From a virus: a DNA stretch of 42,039 nt. The notes under the pieces were generated by a model. That model did no database searches. It saw only the letters and a list, made by a program, of their open reading frames with translations, and was not told the DNA's origin. Shown in pieces: positions 5,460 to 14,492 of this stretch; the stretch's first letter is position 1; each line of letters starts with the position of its first letter. The stretch covers positions 1-42,039 of the IMG/VR virus record IMGVR_UViG_3300034141_000025; one strand, written 5' to 3'. A program made the translations under genes and the position numbers.

Positions 5460-7306
5460 TGAACAGTCCCATCGGTAGCCCATTCGCACCGCCCGTCCAA
5501 AGCGTTCTCGCACGCGCTGTGCGAAAGGCTATCGGTGGGGCGGCAAAGATTTTTGACTTCTACGTCGATTCCACGCGTCCTAATGACGCGGGTGACGGCC
5601 TGACGCCGGCCACTGCGAAGCGCACGATTGCCGCCGTGATGGCGCTTGTGACCGGCCCTGGCAAGTCCGTGGGTTTGGTACGCGGCTCACGGTGGACGGA
5701 AACGGTGCTTCCGGTCTTCGACATGAGCATCGGCGTTACTGACGGCGTTGGTGCGCCACCGGTATTCGATTGCCGCGACGTTGCTACCGGGTGGACGCGG
5801 CACGATCCTGGCGCGTTGCCGAACGTCTGGAGCGTTTCGTGGACGCGTAACGGACCTGTTACCGGCTCCGACGACATCGGTTTGTGGGTTGACGAAGTTC
5901 GTCCGCGCCTCGCGAACACGCTGGGTGACTTGAACACGGGTGGCGGGTGGTTTGTATTCCCCGGCGACTCGCGCGCTATCACTGCGACCATCTACGTACA
6001 CTCGACGGTCGATCCGAACACGGATGGCAAGGTCCGCAAGATCGCCAAGCGCAACAGCGGTTTCAACTGGCATCCGCAGACGAGCGCAAGCACTGCGGTT
6101 GTTGCGCTGGAAGGTCCGATTGAAGTTGTCGGTGCGCTTGGTCACTACAACGCTGTCGCGGCTGGCCCTGGGTCCGTCAAGAAAATCGTGGCGCGCGACG
6201 GACACATCCATCACTTCGTTTCGTGCGCGGCGCTCAGCGAAGACCTCGTTGCCACGGCAGCGCGTCCCCTCTCAGACGGCATCCCGTTCACTGCGTACCG
6301 TGCAAATGGCGTGGGGTTCGATGCAGTGCGGCGTCGCTGCCACGTTTTGATGCCGGGTGGCGCGGCGCGCGAACTGGACGTTGGCTTCCATGCGCATAGC
6401 TCGACGGGCAACGCGCTGATTGACAGTTTCACCATCGAAGCCTGCACGGTGCGTGGTCGGTCGGGCATGTCGGCGGGCGCGCTTGTCCAGACGGCCCGTG
6501 ACTTCTACTTTGAAGACCCCCACACGTACGGCGTCGATCTGAACGCCATGCTGACGACGGTTGAGCGTGGTCACATCCACGACACAGGCGAGACGCCCTT
6601 GAATGGCGCGAGCGTCGGCATCCGCAAGACCAATCCCGATGACGCCGTAAACACTGTCAGTGACATGTGCATCCGGTTGATGAAGGGTATTGGCGCGACG
6701 GGTGCCGGTACTGGCCGCTTGGTCTTCAACCGATGCTCCGTACGCGTTGGCTCCAATGGGTTCAACGGTGGCGTCATCACCTTGAATCGCTGCATCGTGC
6801 ATTCCGATGCTCGCGCGCTGTCGTTCATCGACCCAGGTTACATCGGTGACTACAACGTGTTCTTCCCGTTCCCCGGTCAAGGCGAGCCGTGGTTCCACCA
6901 TTCGACCAACGGCCTGACAACGTACAACTCGCTGGTCAACTGGCGCACCTGGACGGGGCAGGATGCGAACAGCGTATTCGTCAAGGAAGCCGATCAGACT
7001 TCCGGCAATCAGTACGCGTTCTGGCTTGGCGTCAAGAACGGCACGGGCGGTCCTGAAGTTGGAGACTTCCGCATCAATCCCGGCGCGCGTGTGTACGGCG
7101 ATGGCGGCGACGCGCCCGACACGGCCTATATCGGCACCTTCGTGGACGGTACGCCAATCACCTACGGCGGCGCGCAGGCGCACTACAACCACAACACGCG
7201 TTCCGTGGTCGCAGGACCGGTTACACGGCGTCCCACGCTGCCTGCGGTGGGCGACACGGCGGGCGAGCATGCGCTAGCGATGGGAACCTGGAACTTCTAC
7301 CCGTGA
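5459..7306 (+). CDS. beta-helix tailspike/fibre-like protein
   Basis: A 615-residue protein. After about 40 N-terminal residues it has FDFYVDSTRPNDAGDGLTPA followed by a Thr-Ile helix, the entry signature of right-handed parallel beta-helix proteins (pectin-lyase-like) such as phage tailspikes and surface depolymerases. The rest is rich in Gly, Asn, Val and short strands, as expected for helix coils; the C-terminus is a separate region. Likely roles are host polysaccharide binding or cleavage. Catalytic residues cannot be assigned by eye. It sits between small and large terminase, an odd place for a spike, and overlaps the terminase start by four bases (GTGA). Confidence 0.6.
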   Translation: MNSPIGSPFAPPVQSVLARAVRKAIGGAAKIFDFYVDSTRPNDAGDGLTPATAKRTIAAVMALVTGPGKSVGLVRGSRWTETVLPVFDMSIGVTDGVGAPPVFDCRDVATGWTRHDPGALPNVWSVSWTRNGPVTGSDDIGLWVDEVRPRLANTLGDLNTGGGWFVFPGDSRAITATIYVHSTVDPNTDGKVRKIAKRNSGFNWHPQTSASTAVVALEGPIEVVGALGHYNAVAAGPGSVKKIVARDGHIHHFVSCAALSEDLVATAARPLSDGIPFTAYRANGVGFDAVRRRCHVLMPGGAARELDVGFHAHSSTGNALIDSFTIEACTVRGRSGMSAGALVQTARDFYFEDPHTYGVDLNAMLTTVERGHIHDTGETPLNGASVGIRKTNPDDAVNTVSDMCIRLMKGIGATGAGTGRLVFNRCSVRVGSNGFNGGVITLNRCIVHSDARALSFIDPGYIGDYNVFFPFPGQGEPWFHHSTNGLTTYNSLVNWRTWTGQDANSVFVKEADQTSGNQYAFWLGVKNGTGGPEVGDFRINPGARVYGDGGDAPDTAYIGTFVDGTPITYGGAQAHYNHNTRSVVAGPVTRRPTLPAVGDTAGEHALAMGTWNFYP

Positions 7307-9039
7307 GTGCAGTTCCAAAGTGGACGACGGCATGCCCCGACTGGCGATCACGTATCGTCAAGCGGGGCAAGATCGAAAACCTCGCTATCGCTCAGGAAAA
7401 GGGGATTCGCACGCGCGAGTCCCTTATTCCGTTTGCGCCGCTGTTCCCGGTCAACGCCGAGGAAGGGCTTGCGGTATTCGACGCGCTGCGCATGGTGGAC
7501 GCGGCGAATCAGCCGACGATGGGCGAAGTGTCGTTGCCGTGGATACGCGAATTCGTCGCACACATTTTCGGCAGCTATGAAGACACGGGTGTTCGCCACA
7601 TCAGCGAATACTTCATGCTCATCAGCAAGAAAAACGGCAAGTCGACCGACGCTGCCGCGATCATGCTGACGGCGCTCATCCTGAATTGGCGGCACGACGC
7701 CGAATACATCATTCTGTCACCCACAATCGAAGTGGCGAAGAACAGCTTTGAGCCTGCGGCGTCGATGGTGCGCGCCGATCCCGAGTTGTCGGAGCTATTG
7801 CACGTTCAAGATCACATTCGAACCATCACGCACCGTGCAACAGGCGCGACGCTCAAGGTGGTGGCCGCTGCAAACGAAACCGTGTCGGGCAAGAAAGCTG
7901 CCGGCGTGCTGATTGACGAATTGTGGCTGTTCGGCAAGATCGCGAACGCCGCGACGATGATCCGCGAGGCAACAGGCGGGCTTGCGGCGCGGCCGGAAGG
8001 CTTCATCATCTATCTGACGACGCAGAGCAACGAGCCGCCCGCTGGCGTGTTCAAGTCGAAGTTGGATTACGCGCGTGATGTGCGCGACGGCAAGATCAAT
8101 GACCCGCGTTTCTTGCCAGTTATCTACGAGTTCCCCGAGCCGATGCTTGAGGCGGGCGAACATCGCGATCCTGCAAACTTTTACGTGACGAATCCCAACA
8201 TGGGACTCTCCGTAAGCGAAAGCTACCTGCTACGCGAGTACGAAAAGGCGCAAATCACTGGCGAAGACGACGTTCGTGACTTCCTGGCGAAGCATTTGAA
8301 CGTCGAAATCGGCCTGAACCTGCGTGCAGACCGCTGGCCGGGTGCTGAGTATTGGGAGCAAGCACGTACCGAGTACCCTTTCACTTTGGACGACATACTG
8401 AGCCACTGCGAAGTCATTACCATCGGGATTGACGGTGGTGGCCTAGACGATCTGTTGGGGCTTGCTGTGTGCGGCAGACACGCCACAACACGCGAATGGT
8501 ACGTGTGGAATCGTGCATGGGCGCACCCGAGCGTGCTGACGCGGCGCAAGGACATCAACACCAAGTTGCAAGACTTTGCGAAGCTGGATCAGGTCACTTT
8601 GGTGGATCGCATAGGCGAAGACACAGAGGAAGTGGCCGAGATAGTTTCACGGTGCCATGAAAGCGGGTTGCTGTACCAAGTGGGCCTCGACCCGGCTTCA
8701 ATCGGTGGCATTTTGGATGCTATCTTGTCAAGAGGGGTAGATGAGGACAAAATGGTCGCAGTGAACCAGGGTTGGCGGCTCGCGGGAGCCATCAAAACGA
8801 CCGAACGCAAACTTGCGGAAGGCGTCTTAAAGCACCCCGGTATGGAACTGATGAATTGGTGCGTGGGGAACGCGAAGGTAAAGCTGGCAGGAAACGCGTT
8901 GGTCATCACCAAACAGGTTAGCGGTAGTGCAAAGATTGATCCGCTCATGGCGACCTTCAATGCAATCTCGCTGATGGCACTCAACCCCGAAGCGCAGAAA
9001 GACACATACGATTTCTCGCGCGTCCTAATAGCAGGCTAG
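7303..9039 (+). CDS. terL: terminase large subunit
   Basis: A 578-residue packaging motor and nuclease of the HK97-like Terminase_1 family. The ATPase half has a Walker A variant SKKNGKS (residues 108-114), LSPT at 138-141, and Walker B VLIDELW (202-208, with D205 and E206). The C-terminal RNase H-like nuclease shows ITIGIDGGGLDD near residue 375 and VGLDPASIGG near 455. It drives DNA into proheads through the portal encoded next and cuts concatemers. The start is a GTG overlapping the stop of the spike-like gene. Length is normal for the family. Confidence 0.95.
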   Translation: MSAVPKWTTACPDWRSRIVKRGKIENLAIAQEKGIRTRESLIPFAPLFPVNAEEGLAVFDALRMVDAANQPTMGEVSLPWIREFVAHIFGSYEDTGVRHISEYFMLISKKNGKSTDAAAIMLTALILNWRHDAEYIILSPTIEVAKNSFEPAASMVRADPELSELLHVQDHIRTITHRATGATLKVVAAANETVSGKKAAGVLIDELWLFGKIANAATMIREATGGLAARPEGFIIYLTTQSNEPPAGVFKSKLDYARDVRDGKINDPRFLPVIYEFPEPMLEAGEHRDPANFYVTNPNMGLSVSESYLLREYEKAQITGEDDVRDFLAKHLNVEIGLNLRADRWPGAEYWEQARTEYPFTLDDILSHCEVITIGIDGGGLDDLLGLAVCGRHATTREWYVWNRAWAHPSVLTRRKDINTKLQDFAKLDQVTLVDRIGEDTEEVAEIVSRCHESGLLYQVGLDPASIGGILDAILSRGVDEDKMVAVNQGWRLAGAIKTTERKLAEGVLKHPGMELMNWCVGNAKVKLAGNALVITKQVSGSAKIDPLMATFNAISLMALNPEAQKDTYDFSRVLIAG

Positions 9040-9042
9040 CCG

Positions 9043-10278
9043 ATGAGTGTTTTCACATGGTTGCGTGGCGGATGGCGTACTCACGGCCCGAGTGCTGTCG
9101 CACTGCCAGCCGCGTTTGACAGCTATGAATCTGACTCGCAGGAATCCGTAACCGCCGAACTGGCCATGCGCCTTTCGGCGGTTCACGCATGTATGCACAT
9201 CCGCGCGGAAACCATCGGCACCTTGCCGCTGCATATCCGTGACAAAAACAAGCAAGTCGTGCGGGATCACCCGCTCTACGACGTATTACACCGCTCGCCC
9301 AACGCGATGCAGACCGCTGCGGAACTCAAGTCGCAGACGACGGCCTGCGTGGACATGCACGGCAACCACTTCTCGCGCGTCGTGCGCCGGCCGAGCGATG
9401 GCAAGATCATTGCGCTTGAGCCATTCGATGATCCGCGTCAGATGGGCCTGGGCAAGACCAAGCGTGGAACCTGGGTCTACGAGTACGGTCCCGACAAGGA
9501 TCAATACACGCCGGCCGAAATCCTGCATCAAAAGGGCTTTGCGCTGCATGGCCACATGGGTCTGCCGCGCATCGACATTGGCCGGCAGATCATTGCCGCG
9601 CAGATGGCCGCGAACAAGTACGCGCTGACATCGTTTCGGCAGGGCATCAAGGTTGGCGGGTTCTTTGAAGTCGAAAAGAGCCTGACCGAACCGGAGAACG
9701 CGCAGTGGAAGCGCATTCTTGACGACTATTCCAAGCCCGAGAACAGCGGACGGTGGCTGACGTTGCTGCGCGGCATGAAGCCGATTGGTGGCGAGCAATT
9801 CCGCATCAAACCGGGCGATGCCGAGCTACTGGCGTCGCGTGGGTTCGGTATCGAAGAAATCTGCCGCCTTATGAACGTGCCGCCGCAGTTGATAGGCCAC
9901 ACGGACAAGGCGAGCAGTTGGGCGAGTAGCATTGAGAACATCAACCTGTTCTTCCTTGCGTATTCGATCATGCCAACCGTCGTACGCAGCGAACAGCGGT
10001 TGGAAAAGACGTTGCTGACATCGTATGACCGTGCTGCGGGCCTGGAGATTCGCTATTCGCTGCAAGGATTGCTGCGCGCCGACATGAAGACCCGTCAGGC
10101 GTTCTACGCATCTGCGCTGCAAAACGGCTGGCTCAGCCGCAACGAAGTACGTGATCTTGAAGAACGTGGCAAAATCGAAGGCGGCGACGAATATACCGTC
10201 CAAACCAACATGACTGCCGTGGGCAACACGGGTGAAGGAGCCAAAGATGAAACTCAAGCAACTAGCCCGTCCGTTTGA
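9043..10278 (+). CDS. HK97-family portal protein
   Basis: A 411-residue portal subunit. The N-terminus (MSVFTWLRGG) leads to AMRLSAVHACMHIRAETIGT and PLHIRD, hallmark segments of the HK97-type portal family, and the core includes FGIEEICRLMNVPPQLIGH with SSIENINLFFLAYSI. Twelve subunits form the ring at the capsid vertex used for DNA entry and tail attachment. The C-terminus is low-complexity (VGNTGEGAKDETQATS). The gene follows terL and its 3' end overlaps the protease gene by 32 bases. Confidence 0.95.
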   Translation: MSVFTWLRGGWRTHGPSAVALPAAFDSYESDSQESVTAELAMRLSAVHACMHIRAETIGTLPLHIRDKNKQVVRDHPLYDVLHRSPNAMQTAAELKSQTTACVDMHGNHFSRVVRRPSDGKIIALEPFDDPRQMGLGKTKRGTWVYEYGPDKDQYTPAEILHQKGFALHGHMGLPRIDIGRQIIAAQMAANKYALTSFRQGIKVGGFFEVEKSLTEPENAQWKRILDDYSKPENSGRWLTLLRGMKPIGGEQFRIKPGDAELLASRGFGIEEICRLMNVPPQLIGHTDKASSWASSIENINLFFLAYSIMPTVVRSEQRLEKTLLTSYDRAAGLEIRYSLQGLLRADMKTRQAFYASALQNGWLSRNEVRDLEERGKIEGGDEYTVQTNMTAVGNTGEGAKDETQATSPSV

Positions 10279-10900
10279 CATCAAAAGCATTGATGACAGC
10301 GGCACGTTCACTGGATACGGCTCGACGTTCGGTGACATGGACTATGGCCGCGACGTAGTAGTTGCTGGCGCGTTCTCCAAGTCGCTTGAAAGCTATGCGC
10401 AAAAGGGTCGCAAGATTCCGATGCTCTGGCAGCACAACATGCAGCAGCCGATTGGCGTGTATTCGGAGATTCGCGAAGACGAAAAGGGTCTGTTCCTTGT
10501 TGGCGAAATCAACATGGGCGTCACCCAGGGTCGCGAGTGCCACGCGCTGATGAAGCAAGGTGCGCTGACCGGCTTGAGCATCGGCTATTCGACCGTGCGC
10601 GATGAGTGGGATGACCGTGCAATGGTTCGCAAGCTGCTGCAAGTCGATCTGTACGAAGTTTCGCCCGTCACGTTCCCCATGAACGACAACGGGCGCATTG
10701 AAACGGTCAAGTCCCTTGCGGATTTGTCCACCCTTTCCGAGTGCGAAGAATACCTGCGTGATGCCGGTGGGTTTTCGCGTAAGGAAGCCACGGCTTTCAT
10801 CAGCCGTCTCAAGTCTGTCGCGACCCAGCGTGATGCTGGCAGTATCGACAACGCAAAACTGCAATCTGCGCTTGACACTCTCCGCTCCATCAAACTCTGA
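10247..10900 (+). CDS. prohead protease (HK97/S78 family)
   Basis: A 217-residue serine protease that matures the prohead by cutting the capsid delta domain. Visible family features are FTGYGSTFGDMDYGRDVV, the catalytic His in WQHNMQQPIG (H63), the catalytic Ser in GLSIGYS (S111), and the acidic residue in LYEVSPVTFPMN (E137). The ATG at 10247 is chosen because an AAGGAG site lies six bases upstream; a GTG at 10232 precedes that site. The C-terminal 60 residues are helical and could be a scaffold-binding tail. Confidence 0.95.
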   Translation: MKLKQLARPFDIKSIDDSGTFTGYGSTFGDMDYGRDVVVAGAFSKSLESYAQKGRKIPMLWQHNMQQPIGVYSEIREDEKGLFLVGEINMGVTQGRECHALMKQGALTGLSIGYSTVRDEWDDRAMVRKLLQVDLYEVSPVTFPMNDNGRIETVKSLADLSTLSECEEYLRDAGGFSRKEATAFISRLKSVATQRDAGSIDNAKLQSALDTLRSIKL

Positions 10901-10911
10901 GGAATACCAAA

Positions 10912-12306
10912 ATGTTCGGCATCAACAAGAAGCTCCACCCGCTCACCATCGCACTCGTTGCGCTGGCAGCACTCGTCTCCACGCTTGCCATCGGCAGCGC
11001 GGCACCCCTGCTGATCGGCGCTGTCATGCTGATGGCAACCACCGACCGTTCCGCGTTCGGCAACCTGTGCGATGGCAACCCGGCTGAGACGCTGGATGCC
11101 GTGGTCCGTGAACTCAAGGACCGCATGGGTACGTTCAGCACCATCAGCGGCGACCTTGCGGGCCTCAAGAACGAACTGGAAGCCAAGACGGCGCGTGCCG
11201 ACAACGGCCTCAAGGCGATCCAGACGACCGTCGATGAACTGATGACCAAGTTCAACGGCGTGCGCGGCGAAATGACCGACCTGGAACAGCGTATTGCCGG
11301 CAAGGCTGACGATGCGCGCAACGAAGGTCAGACCTGGGGCGAGCAGTTCATCGCTGGCGAGGGCTTCAAGTCGAAGTCCGAGGCGTACGGCGGCAAGCTG
11401 GGCGACAAGCGTTCGCTGGTGATGTCGGCCGAAGTCAAGCAGGTTACGTCCGCTGCGGCTGGCGGTCTGATCCGCTCGCAGCGCGAAGCCGAAGTCGTCC
11501 AGTTGCAGCGTGAGCGTCCGGTTGTGCGCGATCTGCTGCGCACCGTGCCGATTGCTACGTCGTCGGTTGACTACGCCGTGCAGACCACGCGTACCAACAA
11601 CGCTGCGCCGGTTGCCGAAGGTGCCAGCAAGCCGTACAGCGACTACGCGTGGGGTTCCGCCACCGCCGTCGTGCGCACGCTCGCCCACCTTGCCAAGATC
11701 ACCCGGCAGGCGATGGACGACGCGCCGCGTCTCGTTGGCGAAATCGACGCGGAAATGCGCTACGGCCTGGGCTTCGTGGAAGAACGCCAGTTCCTTTACG
11801 GTACGGGTGTTGGCCAGAATCTCCACGGCATCATGCCGCAGGCAACTGCGTTCGCGGTCCCGGCTGGCTTCCCGGTCATGGCCGGCGCGACGCCGATCGA
11901 CGTTCTTCGCATCGCCATGCTCCAGGCTTCCATCGGCCTGCTGCCGGCTGACGGTATCGTGATGAACGCGCTCAATTGGGCAATGATCGAACTGACCAAG
12001 ACGACGGACGGCGCGTACCTGTTCGCCAATCCGACCGGTCAGGTCGCGGCGCGTCTGTGGGGTCTGCCGGTCATCGCGACCCCGGCCATGACGGCGGGTG
12101 ACTTCCTGGTGGGCAACTTCGCCCTGGGTGCCACCGTGTATGACCGCATGGGCGTGGAAGTGCTTATCTCGACTGAGAACGTCGATGACTTTGAGCGCAA
12201 CCTTGCGACCATGCGCGCCGAGGAACGCGTTGCCATCGCTGTGAAGCGTCCGCAGGCGTTCATCAAGGGCACCTTCACCACCGCTCTTGCCGACGTAACG
12301 GCGTAA
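10912..12306 (+). CDS. HK97-fold major capsid protein with hydrophobic N-terminus
   Basis: A 464-residue capsid precursor. Residues 11-42 are strongly hydrophobic, enough for one or two membrane spans. A coiled-coil delta domain follows (about residues 58-135: LDAVVRELKDRMGTF to MTDLEQRIAGKADD). The HK97 fold is from about residue 150, with family features such as the ATSSVDYAVQTTR stretch, LAKITRQAMDDAP, and GTGVGQNLHGIM. The delta domain and hydrophobic leader should be removed by the protease encoded upstream. A strong GAGGA site eight bases before the ATG supports this start, so the hydrophobic leader is probably translated. Confidence 0.93.
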   Translation: MFGINKKLHPLTIALVALAALVSTLAIGSAAPLLIGAVMLMATTDRSAFGNLCDGNPAETLDAVVRELKDRMGTFSTISGDLAGLKNELEAKTARADNGLKAIQTTVDELMTKFNGVRGEMTDLEQRIAGKADDARNEGQTWGEQFIAGEGFKSKSEAYGGKLGDKRSLVMSAEVKQVTSAAAGGLIRSQREAEVVQLQRERPVVRDLLRTVPIATSSVDYAVQTTRTNNAAPVAEGASKPYSDYAWGSATAVVRTLAHLAKITRQAMDDAPRLVGEIDAEMRYGLGFVEERQFLYGTGVGQNLHGIMPQATAFAVPAGFPVMAGATPIDVLRIAMLQASIGLLPADGIVMNALNWAMIELTKTTDGAYLFANPTGQVAARLWGLPVIATPAMTAGDFLVGNFALGATVYDRMGVEVLISTENVDDFERNLATMRAEERVAIAVKRPQAFIKGTFTTALADVTA

Positions 12307-12313
12307 CGTAACT

Positions 12314-12343
12314 AACGGGGCGGCAGAACACGCCGCCCCGTTT
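12314..12343 (+). terminator. hairpin after the capsid gene
   Basis: A perfect 11-bp stem AACGGGGCGGC/GCCGCCCCGTT with a seven-base loop ends in TTT. The short T-tract suggests partial termination or 3'-end protection, which would make the capsid message more abundant than downstream messages. Confidence 0.65.
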
Positions 12344-12383
12344 CGCAACACCGCTTCAAACCCCCATCAACCGGAGTAGAGCA

Positions 12384-12695
12384 ATGAAAATCGAACTGAC
12401 CACTTCCGCGATCATCGGCACCAACCAGAACCCGCAGCCTGCGGGCAATGTCGTGGAAGTCGATGAAGCCGAAGGCAACGCGCTGGTGGCGTCGGGCTAC
12501 GCGAAGGAAACCCGCAAGGCTGTTACGAGCCAGGGCGAAACGCTCGACGCGCTGAACGACGCGAACCGTCTCCCTGCCGGCACCGTGGATCACGAAGGCA
12601 ACGCCGTGACCACTGCGACCGACAACGCGGCGCGCAACACCGAAGCGAACGCGGGCGGCACCAAGCGTGCTGGCCAGCCGACCGAACGCAAGTAA
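12384..12695 (+). CDS. small acidic head protein, hypothetical (103 aa)
   Basis: A 103-residue protein starting MKIELTTSAIIGTNQNPQPA after a CGGAG site. Residues 24-40 (VVEVDEAEGNALVASGYA) match the pattern of short phage proteins found between capsid and connector genes, in which a small strand-helix domain ends in 'L...G.A'. The C-terminal half is disordered and polar. It is probably a head-associated or accessory protein. The role is inferred from position only. Confidence 0.6.
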   Translation: MKIELTTSAIIGTNQNPQPAGNVVEVDEAEGNALVASGYAKETRKAVTSQGETLDALNDANRLPAGTVDHEGNAVTTATDNAARNTEANAGGTKRAGQPTERK

Positions 12696-12704
12696 GGCAC
12701 GACG

Positions 12705-13178
12705 ATGAAACTGATTACGCTTGAGCAGGCGAAGCAACACCTACGCGTAGACGGAGACGCCGAAAACGCACTGATCGAAGTGTATGCAAACGCTGCGGAA
12801 CGCTTGGTGGCTGAGTATGCCAACCGTAATCTCTACCCCAACGCAGGGGCGCTTGTCACTGCGTTGGGTTCTATTTCTGCGAACGTCAATGAGGCATACG
12901 CCAACTATGACGTTGCGCGACTCGCGGCCGATTCCGTGACGCACCCCGGCGAGCGAGACTTTGCTCGCGGCGCGGCGGTCATGGAACTCGACATGCGGAT
13001 GGCAGAGGCGCGGCGCACGCGGCACGGCATCGTGGCCACGGACGACATCATCGCGGCGATCCTGCTGACGCTGGGGACGCTCTACGGGAACCGCGAAGAC
13101 GTTAGCGAGGCGAGCGCGCGGGAAATCCCGCTCAACGCCCGTTGGATCATGGACAACCATCGGATGCTCGCGCGATGA
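12705..13178 (+). CDS. head-tail connector protein (gp6-like)
   Basis: A 157-residue protein with MKLITLEQAKQHLRVDGDAE at its start, the signature of the gp6-like/QLRG head-tail connector family. Its helical body ends with YGNREDVSEASAREIPLNAR, also family-typical. The central part carries an insertion of about 40 residues. Such proteins form a ring below the portal and gate DNA. Its stop overlaps the start of the next connector gene (ATGA). Confidence comes from both motifs and the gene order. Confidence 0.85.
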   Translation: MKLITLEQAKQHLRVDGDAENALIEVYANAAERLVAEYANRNLYPNAGALVTALGSISANVNEAYANYDVARLAADSVTHPGERDFARGAAVMELDMRMAEARRTRHGIVATDDIIAAILLTLGTLYGNREDVSEASAREIPLNARWIMDNHRMLAR

Positions 13179-13525
13179 GCCTCAACGCCGGCAAGCTCAA
13201 CCGTCGCATACGCATCAGCAAGCGTGTAACGACGCTGGACGCGCTCAATCAGCCGTCCGATACGTGGGAGACGCACGGCCTGTATTGGGCGGATGTGCGC
13301 GCTCCCACGGGGCTTGGCGTCATCAAGAGCGGTGCGGCCGGCGTGGACGTTGACATCAACGCGTACAGTATCCGTCTGCGCTTCGTGCGCGGCATCGACG
13401 CTGGCATGCGCGTGGAGTTGCTGGACGAACCCGGTGTCTATTTCAACATCCAGTCCGTGCGCAGCGACTACGCGCGCCGGGAGTGGACCGACCTCGTTAC
13501 AGCGGTTGGCGGAAACGATGGCTAA
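13175..13525 (+). CDS. head-tail adaptor / joining protein
   Basis: A 116-residue protein starting MSLNAGKLNRRIRISKRVTT, the typical opening of the SPP1 gp16-like head-tail adaptor family ('G.L..Ri.i'). It continues with WADVRAPTG and a beta-barrel pattern, then VRSDYARREWTDLVTA, also characteristic. It seals the connector and offers the tail-docking surface. It is coupled to the upstream connector (ATGA) and overlaps the next gene by eight bases. Confidence 0.85.
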   Translation: MSLNAGKLNRRIRISKRVTTLDALNQPSDTWETHGLYWADVRAPTGLGVIKSGAAGVDVDINAYSIRLRFVRGIDAGMRVELLDEPGVYFNIQSVRSDYARREWTDLVTAVGGNDG

Positions 13526-14051
13526 CGGCAGCAGCTTCGACGTTACTGACGCGATAGCGGGCCTGGATCGGCTCAGCAATGATGTGCGGGAAAAGCTGGC
13601 GCGCACGATGGCCTATCGCGGCGGCGAAGTGATCCAAAAGGAAGCGCGTTTGCGCGTGCCATCCAAGTTCGCTGGCGAATACAACCCCAAGTCGCGCGGC
13701 TCCCACGCTGCCGGCAAGCTGCGCGATTCGATTTACGTCGCGCGCAACAAGCGGTCAACCACATCAACATCGTTCGTCTACAGCGTGTCGTGGAATTCAA
13801 CCGATGGCAGTCCCAACAACGCGTTTTGGGGCAGGTTCATCGAATTCGGTTGGTACATGCGATACGCGTGGTTCGTTGACAAGAACGGCATGTACCACAC
13901 GATCAAGAGCCGCGAGTTGGCTGAGCCGATCCGTGTTCCAGCAACGCCCTTCCTGGGACCGGCGTATGACGCCAAGTTGCAGGATGTCCGTCGCGTTATG
14001 ATCCAGACGGGCCGAGACGAATTGCCCAAACTGCTGAGCATGGCCACATGA
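13518..14051 (+). CDS. HK97 gp10-like tail-completion protein
   Basis: A 177-residue protein of the HK97-gp10-like family. Family features are the helical N-terminus (FDVTDAIAGLDRLSNDVREK), KEARLRVPSK, GKLRDSIYVARNK, FIEFGW in the core, and a C-terminal ATPFLGPAYDAK motif. These proteins act at the head-tail joint or tail terminator. The region containing WYMRYAWFVDKNGMY is an insertion relative to the usual short core. The gene overlaps both neighbours. Confidence 0.85.
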   Translation: MANGSSFDVTDAIAGLDRLSNDVREKLARTMAYRGGEVIQKEARLRVPSKFAGEYNPKSRGSHAAGKLRDSIYVARNKRSTTSTSFVYSVSWNSTDGSPNNAFWGRFIEFGWYMRYAWFVDKNGMYHTIKSRELAEPIRVPATPFLGPAYDAKLQDVRRVMIQTGRDELPKLLSMAT

Positions 14052-14413
14052 ACATCAAGAGTGAACTGACGACGCTGATCCAGGCCGCGACCGGGCTTGT
14101 CGTGCATTGGGATACGACGCCGGAAGGCTTCATGCCGCCTGCGGGCGGTTTCATCGTTGCGCAGCAGATTGGCGGCGAACGCGAGTGGTACGTGGAGCGC
14201 GACACGCCCAAGAGCCACAACCATGCGCGCATCCAGTTCGTTTGCTACGCGAAGCGCCGCCTTGACGTTGATGCGATTGCCTGGAACGTGGAGAACACGA
14301 TTCGGCTGAGCAACCTGCTGGCGCAACCCTACGGCGCACCCATCGACGGCTATGAAAGCGCATTGGGCCTGCGGACCACCCTGCAACAGTTCGGCTTTCA
14401 GGTGCCTGTATAA
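14048..14413 (+). CDS. tail terminator/completion protein (DUF3168-like)
   Basis: A 121-residue protein between gp10-like and the tail tube genes, where lambda-like phages encode the tail terminator. The mixed alpha/beta pattern (IKSELTTLIQAATGLVVHWD, then FVCYAKRRLDVDAIAWNV and LRTTLQQFGFQV) suits the DUF3168/gpU-like fold, which caps the tail tube and stops its growth. The sequence match is loose, so position carries part of the weight. The start is coupled by ATGA. Confidence 0.65.
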   Translation: MNIKSELTTLIQAATGLVVHWDTTPEGFMPPAGGFIVAQQIGGEREWYVERDTPKSHNHARIQFVCYAKRRLDVDAIAWNVENTIRLSNLLAQPYGAPIDGYESALGLRTTLQQFGFQVPV

Positions 14414-14492
14414 CGGACGGGTGACGTAGCGGTACAATCAGCCACCCACTGCCCGTGTGCGTGGCATCCAACCATCTGTAGGGAGAATCACC

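Noticed and set aside
10585-12351. A 588-codon open frame antisense to the protease and capsid genes.
   Set aside because: It mirrors two certain virion genes, has no ribosome site, and its Arg/His/Gly-rich composition is typical of antisense shadow frames in GC-rich DNA.
14433-14438. TACAAT, a -10-like box before the tail tube gene.
   Set aside because: No -35-like hexamer lies 16-18 bases upstream, so a promoter is not supported.
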